From Priestia abyssalis (GTDB lineage Bacteria > Bacillota > Bacilli > Bacillales > Bacillaceae_H): a DNA stretch of 64,000 nt. Positions 42,826-51,142 of the stretch are shown in pieces. Position 1 is the stretch's first letter; every line of letters begins with the position of its first letter. The translations under genes were made by a program, and so were the position numbers. The notes under the pieces are model-generated. The model was not told where the DNA came from. It ran no database searches and worked only from the letters and a program-made list of their open reading frames with translations. The stretch covers positions 2,680,614-2,744,613 of the forward strand of contig NZ_KV917369.1 of assembly GCF_002019595.1 (NCBI RefSeq), written 5' to 3'.

Positions 42826-42872
42826 AATACCAACACCTTTTTTAACTGATTTATTGTTATTTTAACAGTTGT

Positions 42873-42967
42873 TCTTATTCAACTAAACTCCCGTTTGTTG
42901 AATAAAAAAGAAGTTGCCGCAGCAACCTCCTGTTGTTCAACTAACCTGCTCCGTTTGTTCAAGAAGG
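42873..42967. repeat. ICR of A-hairpin-A type
   Basis: First half-site TTATTCAACTAAACTCCCGT, hairpin GTTGCCGCAGCAAC (42913-42926), but the second half-site is again of the A type: GTTCAACTAACCTGCTCCGT then TTGTTCAAGAAG. Confidence 0.8.
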
Positions 42968-42972
42968 CACAA

Positions 42973-43419
42973 TTAATTCCTTTTTCTTAAGGCAAATAAA
43001 GCACGCCTTCTAACATACTCACATTCATCCCGCAAAAATTCACTTAATAAGCTTTTAATTGCTGAATCCTCTCCGTTAATTTCTCCTAGCCCGTAAGCAA
43101 TCTGCCATTTTGCATCAGGGTCTTTATAAGATACGGCCAACTTAGCCAACGATAATAGTTGATGGGGCCGTTCAATAAGTTGTTCAATTATGTTTTCAAC
43201 TTCATTGTCTCTAGCCAGTATATAGAGAAACTCTTCAACTATTTTTCCATTCCATTGTTCAACAGGAACGTTTTTAATTAGCTTCTCTGTAACATTATAA
43301 ATTTTATACCAATCATCATAATCGGTTTCCCATTCTCCATAACTTCTGTCGGTTTTTTCAGCCCATAATTTAAAACAGTTCACTTCACTTTTCATTTGCA
43401 ACATATAATCGCTACTCAT
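42973..43419 (-). CDS. HEAT-repeat-like protein
   Basis: 148 residues, helical. The C-terminal part has paired helices ending in the HEAT-type AKWQIAYGLGEINGEDSAIK and ECEYVRRRALFALRKRN; the middle reads KIVEEFLYILARDNEVENII. HEAT-like proteins are protein-binding scaffolds and occur as immunity proteins. Start after GTGAGGATTGAATT. Confidence 0.7.
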   Translation of the reverse strand: MSSDYMLQMKSEVNCFKLWAEKTDRSYGEWETDYDDWYKIYNVTEKLIKNVPVEQWNGKIVEEFLYILARDNEVENIIEQLIERPHQLLSLAKLAVSYKDPDAKWQIAYGLGEINGEDSAIKSLLSEFLRDECEYVRRRALFALRKRN

Positions 43420-43449
43420 AATTCAATCCTCACCCTTGCTGCATTCATT

Positions 43450-43480
43450 TATTCTAATGCCACCCGTTACTTTAATAAGA
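43450..43480. repeat. ICR half-site B (degenerate)
   Basis: TTATTCTAATGCCACCCGTT then ACTTTAATAAG; an IS3 copy follows five bases later. Confidence 0.5.
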
Positions 43481-43503
43481 CGGTTTGGTATGTCAACACT
43501 AAA

Positions 43504-44337
43504 CTAGACAGATTTTTTAAGGTGTTCAAGTTTATAATTAATTGGACTTACATAACCAAGTGTCCCATGAATTCGGATGTGGTTAAACCAGTGGACATAG
43601 TCATGTAGTTCTCTTGTTAATTCTTCTAAACTCTCAAAATGTTGACCTTTCACAAACTCTGTTTTGATGATTTTAAACGTTGCTTCAGCCACAGCGTTGT
43701 CATAGGGGCAGCCCTTCATGCTTAATGATCGTTGAATGTTAAACGTCTCTAACGCATCGTCCATTAGCTTATTTTTAAACTCATTCCCACGATCCGTATG
43801 GAAAAGCTGAATGTTACGGAGATCACCCTTGATGGAGGCGAAGGCACGATAGACGAGTAACGCATCTTTGTTCGGACCTGCGCTGTAACCCACGATTTCC
43901 CGATTAAAGAGATCGACAAATACACATACGTAATGCCATTTTTGTTTGACTCTTACGTACGTTAAATCACTTACGAGCGCTGTCATCTCTTCTTCTTGGT
44001 TGAACTCGCGGTTTAGTTCGTTCTTCTGTTCGGATTCGTTACAGGATTTCGCATGTGGTTTAAATTGAGCTATGGTGTAAGTAGAAACAAGGCCCTGTTC
44101 TTGCATAATGCGTCCAATTCTTCGTCTAGAAACGATGCGCCCACGCTTTTTTAATTCAACTTTGATTTTGCGTGTTCCATAATTTTGACGACTCGCTTGG
44201 AAAATATCAATGACATCTGAGGTCACGTCATCTACGGCTGCTCTTTCCCTAGATTCATAATAGTAGGTGCTTCTAGGCAGTTGTAGGACTTTGCACATTG
44301 CTGATATCGAGTATTTATGTTGATTGTTCCTGATCAC
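43504..44337 (-). CDS. IS3 transposase OrfB (copy 2)
   Basis: 277 residues, same protein as at 7299-8132 with the intact DDE residues. Confidence 0.93.
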   Translation of the reverse strand: MIRNNQHKYSISAMCKVLQLPRSTYYYESRERAAVDDVTSDVIDIFQASRQNYGTRKIKVELKKRGRIVSRRRIGRIMQEQGLVSTYTIAQFKPHAKSCNESEQKNELNREFNQEEEMTALVSDLTYVRVKQKWHYVCVFVDLFNREIVGYSAGPNKDALLVYRAFASIKGDLRNIQLFHTDRGNEFKNKLMDDALETFNIQRSLSMKGCPYDNAVAEATFKIIKTEFVKGQHFESLEELTRELHDYVHWFNHIRIHGTLGYVSPINYKLEHLKKSV

Positions 44338-44339
44338 AT

Positions 44340-44624
44340 TTACTTTCGTCCTAGTATCAGCGCGGCTTGCTTTAAAATATCGTTCTCCATTTGAAGCTGC
44401 TTAATTTCTTTGCGAAGTCGGTTCAATTCCTGTTGCTCAGGGGATAGGTTCTCTTTTTCTTTGAACGATCCAGATGTCTGGCTTTGATTCACCCACTTGT
44501 CCAATGACGAGGGTGTCAAATCATACTCCCGGATGATGTCCTTTCTTGGTTTTCCATTAAGATAGAGCTGCACGATTTGTTCCTTAAATTCAGCTGTAAA
44601 TGTTCGTCGAGCTTTTTTCGTCAT
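44340..44624 (-). CDS. IS3 transposase OrfA (copy 2)
   Basis: 94 residues, same protein as at 7012-7296. Confidence 0.94.
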   Translation of the reverse strand: MTKKARRTFTAEFKEQIVQLYLNGKPRKDIIREYDLTPSSLDKWVNQSQTSGSFKEKENLSPEQQELNRLRKEIKQLQMENDILKQAALILGRK

Positions 44625-44701
44625 AGTAGATTCTCCCCTGTAGTATTTCCTGTATTCTACTTGACCTTATCTTTTCTGTCCAACTCAGTGTAGCCTATCC
44701 A

Positions 44702-45032
44702 TTAAGTCTTCTGGTAGTTCTGGGCTAATCCAATCAAAAAGAGAATTGCTACGTTCTTTCAAAAATTGCCTTGTAGTATTATTCAACTGAAAATAAAAAA
44801 CAAATGCTGTGCCCCCGGCAAGTTTTGTGGTTTCCCATTCTCGTTGAATTTTTCTTTCGAGTAAATGTCCTTCAATATCGGTTATTAAATTATCAATATA
44901 GGCAAGACGCTCTTCTTCAATCTCCATCATTTGTCTATTCTCAACAAAAGCAAAGCTATCGCAATGTTTTGATAGTAAATTTATTAGTTGTTTATAGCGT
45001 TTACCCTTTACATTTTCAGTTATCATTAGCAT
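44702..45032 (-). pseudogene. Uncharacterised gene truncated by IS3
   Basis: Good start (AGGAGAGATTATT before ATG 45032). About 110 host codons: ENVKGKRYKQLINLLSKHCD, EERLAYIDNLITDIEGHLLE, TAFVFYFQLNNTTRQFLKER, then the reading frame enters the IS and stops within 20 bases. The missing 3' end is not on the other side of the IS. Family not recognised. Confidence 0.7.
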
Positions 45033-45101
45033 AATAATCTCTCCTCAACACTACAATTGCTTTATTAACACTTTTTTCGCACTGCACCTTATCCCTTCCT
45101 G

Positions 45102-45180
45102 ACTATTCAACTATTCTAATCGTTAGTGTAAGAAAAAAGCCATACTCCCTATTGAAGTAAAGCCCCCATTAGCTTAATAA
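45102..45180. repeat. ICR, full
   Basis: ACTATTCAACTATTCTAATC half-site A without C-rich core, hairpin GCCATACT/AGTAAAGC (45139-45162), half-site B CCCCCATTAGCTTAATAA. Confidence 0.75.
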
Positions 45181-45185
45181 TATTG

Positions 45186-45365
45186 CTATCTTTTTACTTG
45201 GTCTTTATTGGATTGAATATACCACATTGGCACTTCCATCAGTTCGCCCTCATCTTCCTCGTGACCTGTGGATAAAACCTCAAACACAATAGCATCTTCT
45301 TTAATTTCAACTACTTTAACCCAAATTTCTTCAAATTTTAGTGTTTCACCTATTTTAAAGTCCAT
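45186..45365 (-). CDS. Small acidic protein, 59 residues
   Basis: MDFKIGETLKFEEIWVKVVE, IKEDAIVFEVLSTGHEEDEG, ELMEVPMWYIQSNKDQVKR. AGGAGTTTTTTATCAA precedes the ATG. A complete unit between ICRs at 45102 and 45416. Beta-rich and acidic; family unknown. Short enough to be missed by length cut-offs. Confidence 0.65.
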   Translation of the reverse strand: MDFKIGETLKFEEIWVKVVEIKEDAIVFEVLSTGHEEDEGELMEVPMWYIQSNKDQVKR

Positions 45366-45415
45366 TTGATAAAAAACTCCTTTTTGACATTGCCTAACTT
45401 AAAAATTTCTCTACT

Positions 45416-45509
45416 GTTCTTTAACTATCCTGCTCCGTTAGTCGAATAAGCAAAAGGGTCGCCGCAGCAACCCCTGTTGTTCAACTCTAGCCTCCGTTAG
45501 TTTAATAAG
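45416..45509. repeat. ICR, full
   Basis: GTTCTTTAACTATCCTGCTC half-site A, hairpin GGGTCGCCGCAGCAACCC (45455-45472), half-site B CCTCCGTTAGTTTAATAAG. Confidence 0.8.
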
Positions 45510-45515
45510 AAGAAT

Positions 45516-45920
45516 TCATTTTTCAATTCTTACTAATGTTTTTTCAGGCATTTCAATATGGTCAATGTCAAAACCGTTGATGTTCAAGGTTAATTCTCCT
45601 TCTCGCTTTTCAGTTTCTTCACCCACCCAACAACTATACAGTTCAAAAAAATCACCTTCTTCAAGATAGCTGTCCATAATTTCACAGAGTGCTATTAGCT
45701 TTTCTTTCGATTCGGCACGTATTCTTTTGTTCACATATTTCGAAATTTCAATCCCCCAATTACTTGATATTTCATAAACATATAGCGTAGTAAATTGATA
45801 TTTCTTTATATTTAGTCGGTGACGCTCATCTGAAAAACAACTCCCAATGGTAACTAAATCATCCGATTCATCATTAATAGGTAATTCTACATTAGAGCCT
45901 ATATATGTAGCTAAACTCAT
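45516..45920 (-). CDS. Family-A immunity-type protein (diverged paralog)
   Basis: 134 residues from ATG 45920 (AAAGGAGTGAATGCAA upstream). SLATYIGSNVELPINDESDD aligns with the family-A start, IMDSYLEEGDFFELYSCWVG with its central block and DHIEMPEKTLVRIEK with its end. It is a clearly separate lineage from the three near-identical copies. Confidence 0.7.
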   Translation of the reverse strand: MSLATYIGSNVELPINDESDDLVTIGSCFSDERHRLNIKKYQFTTLYVYEISSNWGIEISKYVNKRIRAESKEKLIALCEIMDSYLEEGDFFELYSCWVGEETEKREGELTLNINGFDIDHIEMPEKTLVRIEK

Positions 45921-45961
45921 TTGCATTCACTCCTTTTCACTTCTGACTAGTTTCTACGTTT

Positions 45962-46052
45962 TTGTTAAACTAACCTGCCCCGTTAGCACAATAAAAAGGC
46001 TGCCGAAGCAGCCCTAACTTGTTTAACTTAAGCACCCGGTTACTTGAATAAG
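45962..46052. repeat. ICR, full
   Basis: TTGTTAAACTAACCTGCCCC half-site A, hairpin GGCTGCCGAAGCAGCC (45998-46013), half-site B CACCCGGTTACTTGAATAAG. Confidence 0.85.
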
Positions 46053-46056
46053 TGAT

Positions 46057-46263
46057 TTATTCCTTACCTTTTATATCTCGTTTCCGTTCATTATATATAG
46101 CAACACCAAGTCCAAATATTGCTATTGTCACTACTATATATAACCAAAATAAATCTATATCTGTAAAATACTCAATGGTACTTATTATCAAGTTTATTAA
46201 TATCAGAATGAAAAGAATTAAATCCTTTTTAGTTAGTTTTCTTTTTTCAAAAAACAATCCCAT
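46057..46263 (-). CDS. Small membrane protein, two transmembrane segments
   Basis: 68 residues from ATG 46263 (GGCGGGTGAATATA upstream). MGLFFEKRKLTKKDLILFIL begins the first span (ILILINLIISTIEYF); the second is LFWLYIVVTIAIFGLGVAIY; the tail is basic (NERKRDIKGKE). Family not recognised. Confidence 0.6.
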   Translation of the reverse strand: MGLFFEKRKLTKKDLILFILILINLIISTIEYFTDIDLFWLYIVVTIAIFGLGVAIYNERKRDIKGKE

Positions 46264-46321
46264 TATATTCACCCGCCTATGGTTTAAAGCATTTCTTAAA
46301 CTTAAGCATAACATAACACAG

Positions 46322-46346
46322 CCTTCTTCCACTAAACTGCCCCTTT
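46322..46346. repeat. ICR half-site A, left part (IS110 target)
   Basis: CCTTCTTCCACTAAACTGCC then CCTTT, cut at the same place as the copy at 36709. Confidence 0.8.
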
Positions 46347-46406
46347 CGTATTATAAGGTCAGCCAGATAAGAAAATATTTCTGGTTGACCATTTTTTATA
46401 TGGTCT

Positions 46407-46600
46407 TATTATAACGGTAGCCGGGGTAAAACGTAACTGCCCGTGGGACCTAGATCCCGTCAGCTAAACAGTTTGCCCCCTACTTGTAGAAACATGATTG
46501 AGGCTGGTTGGGACCTAGATCTCGTATAACAAGCGAAGCTGTGACACTGCAAGAAGGAATTAGGGGTACCGGCAAATAAGAGATTAGGAGATGATGGAGG
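46407..46600 (+). ncRNA. Candidate IS110 bridge RNA (copy 2)
   Basis: Same sequence as 36790-36983. Its guide AACTGCCCGT matches this copy's actual left target AACTGCCCCT over the first eight bases. Confidence 0.58.
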
Positions 46601-47836
46601 ATGAATCCAGTCGTTGGTCTGGATATTTCAAAGGGAGAAAGTCAAGTTCAAGCTTTTGTAGATAAAGGCAAACCTTTTCGTAAGAGCTTTAAAGTATCTC
46701 ATACTCTTGATGGGCTTGGTTTACTTGTAGAGTTCTTAGATGATGTGCAGAAAGAAACAGGTCAGAAGCCTCCTGTGATTCTAGAAGCAACTGGACACTA
46801 TCAGACACCAGTTGTCCAATATCTAGATGAACGTGGGTATTTATTAATTATTATTAATCCTTTAATTTCGTATAAGGCAAAGAGTTCAAGTCTAAGAAAA
46901 GTAAAGACAGATGCAGTCGATGCATACCTACTCTGTGAATTGTATTATAAAGAGGAATTAGAGCCATACAAAAAGCGAGGGATTCAGTTATTAAACCTTC
47001 GTAATCTTACGAGACAACACGAAAATATTACAGGCGTTATGATTCAGACTAAGCTTCAATTTCAGGCTGTACTTGATCAGGTATTTCCTGAATATCGAGG
47101 AGTTTTCGGTGATTTGTATTCTGTGGTATCACTCTTAACATTACAAGAGTTTCCGTCATCTGAAGACATATTAAAGGCTAGTGATGAAACAATCTCGAAT
47201 AAGATCAAAGAATTATGTCAAAGTCGCTCAATCAGATGGGCAAATGAAAAAGCTCTAAAACTAAAAGAGGCGGCAGCTCGTAATCCTTTTGAAAAAACAG
47301 TCTACCAGAGTCATATATTAAGCTTAGGTATGTACATTAACATTATTCTTCAATACAAAGAGCATCTATCAAGATTAGAGTCAGAGATAGACGCTCTCGC
47401 TAAAGAAATTGAAGAATATAATATTATCAAATCCATCCCCGGCATTGGAGAAAAAATCGCTGCCACGATTATTTCTGAAATCGGTGAGATAGATCGATTT
47501 AACCACCCTAAAAAGCTTGTCGCTTTCGCTGGTGTTGATCCTAGTGTATTTGAATCTGGTAAATTTAGAGCTACCCAAAACCGTATTACTAAAAGAGGAT
47601 CAAGTAGACTTCGCCATGCCTTATATATGGCAGTTCGTTGTGCCATTCGTGATTGTCGTAAGAAGAAAACCACAGATGAAATACTCCCTAGAAACAAAAG
47701 AATGCGGGAGTTTTATGATAAGAAACGCGAAGAAGGAAAGCCCTTTAAGGTCGCTGTCATTGCTTGTGTAAACAAGCTCTTACATTGGATTTTTGCCTTA
47801 TTAAAAAACAGAACAATTTTCCAAGATATAGCTTAA
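46601..47836 (+). CDS. IS110-family transposase (copy 2)
   Basis: 411 residues, identical to 36984-38219. Confidence 0.95.
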   Translation: MNPVVGLDISKGESQVQAFVDKGKPFRKSFKVSHTLDGLGLLVEFLDDVQKETGQKPPVILEATGHYQTPVVQYLDERGYLLIIINPLISYKAKSSSLRKVKTDAVDAYLLCELYYKEELEPYKKRGIQLLNLRNLTRQHENITGVMIQTKLQFQAVLDQVFPEYRGVFGDLYSVVSLLTLQEFPSSEDILKASDETISNKIKELCQSRSIRWANEKALKLKEAAARNPFEKTVYQSHILSLGMYINIILQYKEHLSRLESEIDALAKEIEEYNIIKSIPGIGEKIAATIISEIGEIDRFNHPKKLVAFAGVDPSVFESGKFRATQNRITKRGSSRLRHALYMAVRCAIRDCRKKKTTDEILPRNKRMREFYDKKREEGKPFKVAVIACVNKLLHWIFALLKNRTIFQDIA

Positions 47837-47971
47837 TGACTATATCTAACTAAATAAAACAAAACCTTCCAAAATTAAGGTAGTGGAAGGTTATTTGGTG
47901 TGCGTATTTTTAGTATAGCATGAAATAATTTAAGTTTTTATTGAAAAATGTTGACAAACTATTAGCTGGTT

Positions 47972-48042
47972 TAGTTCAATAAGAAAAGGAGATGCCGCAG
48001 CACCTCCCGTTCTTAAACATAAGCCCCCATTAATTGAAGAAG
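47972..48042. repeat. ICR, right part after IS110
   Basis: TTAGTTCAATAAG arm, hairpin GGAGATGCCGCAGCACCTCC (47989-48007 region), half-site B CCCCCATTAATTGAAGAAG. Confidence 0.8.
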
Positions 48043-48079
48043 CAAAAATTATACGAGTTTCTTTTTCTTTAAAATTGTA

Positions 48080-48331
48080 TTAAAACCAATTACTGATTGT
48101 TGCGAATAAAAATGCTATTAATATGAAAAATCCAACTAGCCATAAAAACACAGCCCAAGCACGGAAAGTCAAAAATATCGGTAGGTGCCGTACTATTATA
48201 TTTCCTATTACATCAAATAAAGCCTGCCAAAATGGTTCTTTCGAGTTTCCCCTTCTCCACAAATAAATTCCTAACAGGATAGATAAAATTGCAACTAAAA
48301 GGAGAATCATTCCTTCCACTTTCACCAACAT
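48080..48331 (-). CDS. Small membrane protein, two to three transmembrane segments
   Basis: 83 residues. Segments ILLLVAILSILLGIYLW and AWAVFLWLVGFFILIAFLFA, with FWQALFDVIGNIIVRHLPIF amphipathic between them. AGAGTGGTGAT precedes the ATG. Family not recognised. Confidence 0.6.
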   Translation of the reverse strand: MLVKVEGMILLLVAILSILLGIYLWRRGNSKEPFWQALFDVIGNIIVRHLPIFLTFRAWAVFLWLVGFFILIAFLFATISNWF

Positions 48332-48363
48332 ATCACCACTCTTAAAATCAATTCTTCAATGTT

Positions 48364-48437
48364 TCTTTACTAACCTGCCCCGTTTATTCAATAAGAAAGG
48401 CGATCCCTTGTTAAAGAATCGCCCTCGTTCAACAAGA
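48364..48437. repeat. ICR, full (half-site B short)
   Basis: TCTTTACTAACCTGCCCCGT half-site A, hairpin GGCGATCCCTTGTTAAAGAA TCGCC-type, half-site B CTCGTTCAACAAG. Confidence 0.75.
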
Positions 48438-48522
48438 TATAATCTTGGATAGGCTACACTGAGTTGGACAGAAAAGATAAGGTCAAGTAGAATACAGGAA
48501 ATACTACAGGGGAGAATCTACT

Positions 48523-48807
48523 ATGACGAAAAAAGCTCGACGAACATTTACAGCTGAATTTAAGGAACAAATCGTGCAGCTCTATCTTAATGGAAAACCA
48601 AGAAAGGACATCATCCGGGAGTATGATTTGACACCCTCGTCATTGGACAAGTGGGTGAATCAAAGCCAGACATCTGGATCGTTCAAAGAAAAAGAGAACC
48701 TATCCCCTGAGCAACAGGAATTGAACCGACTTCGCAAAGAAATTAAGCAGCTTCAAATGGAGAACGATATTTTAAAGCAAGCCGCGCTGATACTAGGACG
48801 AAAGTAA
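48523..48807 (+). CDS. IS3 transposase OrfA (copy 3)
   Basis: 94 residues, same protein as at 7012-7296. Confidence 0.94.
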   Translation: MTKKARRTFTAEFKEQIVQLYLNGKPRKDIIREYDLTPSSLDKWVNQSQTSGSFKEKENLSPEQQELNRLRKEIKQLQMENDILKQAALILGRK

Positions 48808-48809
48808 AT

Positions 48810-49643
48810 GTGATCAGGAACAATCAACATAAATACTCGATATCAGCAATGTGCAAAGTCCTACAACTGCCTAGAAGCACCTACTATTATGAATCTAGGG
48901 AAAGAGCAGCCGTAGATGACGTGACCTCAGATGTCATTGATATTTTCCAAGCGAGTCGTCAAAATTATGGAACACGCAAAATCAAAGTTGAATTAAAAAA
49001 GCGTGGGCGCATCGTTTCTAGACGAAGAATTGGACGCATTATGCAAGAACAGGGCCTTGTTTCTACTTACACCATAGCTCAATTTAAACCACATGCGAAA
49101 TCCTGTAACGAATCCGAACAGAAGAACGAACTAAACCGCGAGTTCAACCAAGAAGAAGAGATGACAGCGCTCGTAAGTGATTTAACGTACGTAAGAGTCA
49201 AACAAAAATGGCATTACGTATGTGTATTTGTCGATCTCTTTAATCGGGAAATCGTGGGTTACAGCGCAGGTCCGAACAAAGATGCGTTACTCGTCTATCG
49301 TGCCTTCGCCTCCATCAAGGGTGATCTCCGTAACATTCAGCTTTTCCATACGGATCGTGGGAATGAGTTTAAAAATAAGCTAATGGACGATGCGTTAGAG
49401 ACGTTTAACATTCAACGATCATTAAGCATGAAGGGCTGCCCCTATGACAACGCTGTGGCTGAAGCAACGTTTAAAATCATCAAAACAGAGTTTGTGAAAG
49501 GTCAACATTTTGAGAGTTTAGAAGAATTAACAAGAGAACTACATGACTATGTCCACTGGTTTAACCACATCCGAATTCATGGGACACTTGGTTATGTAAG
49601 TCCAATTAATTATAAACTTGAACACCTTAAAAAATCTGTCTAG
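48810..49643 (+). CDS. IS3 transposase OrfB (copy 3)
   Basis: 277 residues, same protein as at 7299-8132; one silent base differs from copy 1. Confidence 0.93.
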   Translation: MIRNNQHKYSISAMCKVLQLPRSTYYYESRERAAVDDVTSDVIDIFQASRQNYGTRKIKVELKKRGRIVSRRRIGRIMQEQGLVSTYTIAQFKPHAKSCNESEQKNELNREFNQEEEMTALVSDLTYVRVKQKWHYVCVFVDLFNREIVGYSAGPNKDALLVYRAFASIKGDLRNIQLFHTDRGNEFKNKLMDDALETFNIQRSLSMKGCPYDNAVAEATFKIIKTEFVKGQHFESLEELTRELHDYVHWFNHIRIHGTLGYVSPINYKLEHLKKSV

Positions 49644-49673
49644 TTTAGTGTTGACATACCATCTTTTCAATTC

Positions 49674-50060
49674 TTACTTTCCTACATATTCAACCTTAAC
49701 ACTATTCACCCTTTTGTCCATTTCGTAAGTTTCAGATTTTTTATCGTAAATGACTTGTAATTTCTTGTCGTCAATCCAGCCAATAGAGAAACTTTTATCT
49801 GACCTAAATGTATTTCCGGATTCGTTTGGGAATTTATCACCTTTGTCTAAGATTGATAACTGGGGTGAAAATCCTGTTGTTGCCCCACAATCTCTAGTAA
49901 AAATATAAGCCACTTTTTTACCACCGGGAGAAGGGACTTTTTGTACAATATCATTCCCACACATATCTCCAAATAATGTATCCAATACATATTTACCAGC
50001 CATATATACAACAAATATTATGATTGCTGTTATTAAAATAGGTTTTAACTTATTTTTCAT
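49674..50060 (-). CDS. DUF5412 family membrane-anchored protein
   Basis: 128 residues from ATG 50060 (AAGGATG nine bases upstream). One N-terminal span (PILITAIIIFVVYMAGKYVL), then an extracellular part with the DUF5412 signature SPGGKKVAYIFTRDCGATTG and QLSILDKGDKF. Its last codons are now next to the IS3 copy, which separates the gene from its ICR terminator. A close paralog is at 58908-59294 and a remnant at 55717-55751. Confidence 0.8.
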   Translation of the reverse strand: MKNKLKPILITAIIIFVVYMAGKYVLDTLFGDMCGNDIVQKVPSPGGKKVAYIFTRDCGATTGFSPQLSILDKGDKFPNESGNTFRSDKSFSIGWIDDKKLQVIYDKKSETYEMDKRVNSVKVEYVGK

Positions 50061-50113
50061 TCCATACATCCTTGCTTTCAATCCATAAAATAGTGTTTTT
50101 CAAAATCATAGCA

Positions 50114-50144
50114 TTTCACTATTCTGCCCCCGTTAGCTGAAAAG
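50114..50144. repeat. ICR half-site B (degenerate)
   Basis: TTCACTATTCTGCCCCCGTT then AGCTGAAAAG. Confidence 0.5.
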
Positions 50145-50171
50145 CAGATAGCTTTAGTAATAATGAATGAT

Positions 50172-50279
50172 TCAACTTTTTTTAAATATTCGTTTAGCTC
50201 CACGGAACAACCACTTTATGCCACCTATGATTATGTCTACAACTATAAAAACTATTAAATCAAATAAAAATTGAGCCAT
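50172..50279 (-). CDS. Very small membrane protein, 35 residues
   Basis: MAQFLFDLIVFIVVDIIIGG then IKWLFRGAKRIFKKS. The start has a near-perfect ribosome binding site (AGGAGGTCAAAAA). One transmembrane helix and a basic tail, the layout of type I toxin-like or regulatory micro-proteins. A single short ORF in an otherwise empty unit, so it is likely the unit's gene. Confidence 0.6.
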   Translation of the reverse strand: MAQFLFDLIVFIVVDIIIGGIKWLFRGAKRIFKKS

Positions 50280-50402
50280 TTTTTGACCTCCTGCCACGTC
50301 ATAGGAATCGTGGACTAACCATTTTTCTTAATCATAAATGGAGCATTCTTAAAACGGAACCATTTTTTATCAGGATTACAGTGGTAAATTTTTCATTATT
50401 TT

Positions 50403-50497
50403 GTTCTTCAACTAAACTGCTTCGTTAGTCGAATAAGAAAAAGGGAGGCCTCAGCAACTCCCATTCTTTAACTCTTGCCACCCGTTAGTGAAACAAG
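50403..50497. repeat. ICR, full
   Basis: TTCTTCAACTAAACTGCTTC half-site A, hairpin GGGAGGCCTCAGCAACTCCC (50443-50462), half-site B CCCGTTAGTGAAACAAG. Copy at 6573-6663. Confidence 0.8.
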
Positions 50498-50505
50498 AAA
50501 AGTTA

Positions 50506-51030
50506 TTATTGTTTCTCTTCATCACATAGCTCTTGTGCAATCTGCTTTATGCGCTCTACTGTCACACCTTCTCTTTGTTCTATAGCTAAGGGATGATCAG
50601 TTGGTTCTAACTCAATATAAGGACGTACTCCAACCGAACGAGTATGAACCATTGTTTTTAAATTTATTGTTTCAGGATAACAAGGAATTGAAGTCGATAA
50701 CCAGCCAAACATCGGCTCTAGTTCTTGTTCTCTTCCTTCTACTTCCCAATAGTCATTCGTTTTATTAAAATTTACTTCGCTTAATGAAACCCAGACATCC
50801 CAGATAAATGGTTCTTCCCCATCTATTACAGGAATCTCAATACACCCACGAATAAAAAAATATTCATCGTCAATAATACACAAATCTTCATTCATCTCTA
50901 TTCGGCTTTCTTGCTCTTCTGACGGTATGTCGTAACAATAATCAGGAACAGGACTTCCATAACTCATTGGAAGTTCATCGTGATACTTTCCACAACATCT
51001 ACATAAATAACCTTCTTGATAATTACTCAT
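50506..51030 (-). CDS. DUF2199 family protein
   Basis: 174 residues from ATG 51030, eight bases after GGAGG; the frame extends upstream to 51141 without such a site. DUF2199 pattern: CRCCGKYHDELPMSYGSPVP, DYCYDIPSEEQESRIEMNED, FFIRGCIEIPVIDGEEPFIW and DVWVSLSEVNF, with a CxxC near the N-terminus. Function unknown. A deleted copy lies at 6672-6928. Confidence 0.85.
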   Translation of the reverse strand: MSNYQEGYLCRCCGKYHDELPMSYGSPVPDYCYDIPSEEQESRIEMNEDLCIIDDEYFFIRGCIEIPVIDGEEPFIWDVWVSLSEVNFNKTNDYWEVEGREQELEPMFGWLSTSIPCYPETINLKTMVHTRSVGVRPYIELEPTDHPLAIEQREGVTVERIKQIAQELCDEEKQ

Positions 51031-51108
51031 TATATAATCCTCCACGAGAGAAACAGTTTTTTTCTCGATATTAGCCCCAAAACACAATAAAGAATCAATA
51101 AATTTTTC

Positions 51109-51142
51109 TTCTTCTACTAACCTGCCCTGCCCGTTCAACAAC
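51109..51142. repeat. ICR half-site A only
   Basis: CTTCTTCTACTAACCTGCCC then TGCCCGTTCAACAAC. Confidence 0.7.

Larger units (their letters stand above)
43486..44701 (-). mobile_element. IS3-family insertion sequence, copy 2
   Basis: Full 1216-bp element in minus orientation. The flanks GTT and TTA do not form a target duplication, and the gene on its right is cut with no remainder on its left, so DNA was lost next to the IS. Confidence 0.93.
46347..47971 (+). mobile_element. IS110-family insertion sequence, copy 2
   Basis: Sequence matches 36730-38354 throughout. Same orientation and same insertion point within an ICR. Confidence 0.92.
48446..49661 (+). mobile_element. IS3-family insertion sequence, copy 3
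   Basis: 1216 bp flanked by the 3-bp duplication TCT. The same junction without the IS is seen at 58888-58900 (GATATAATCTTTTCAA), in the related DUF5412 unit. Confidence 0.95.
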
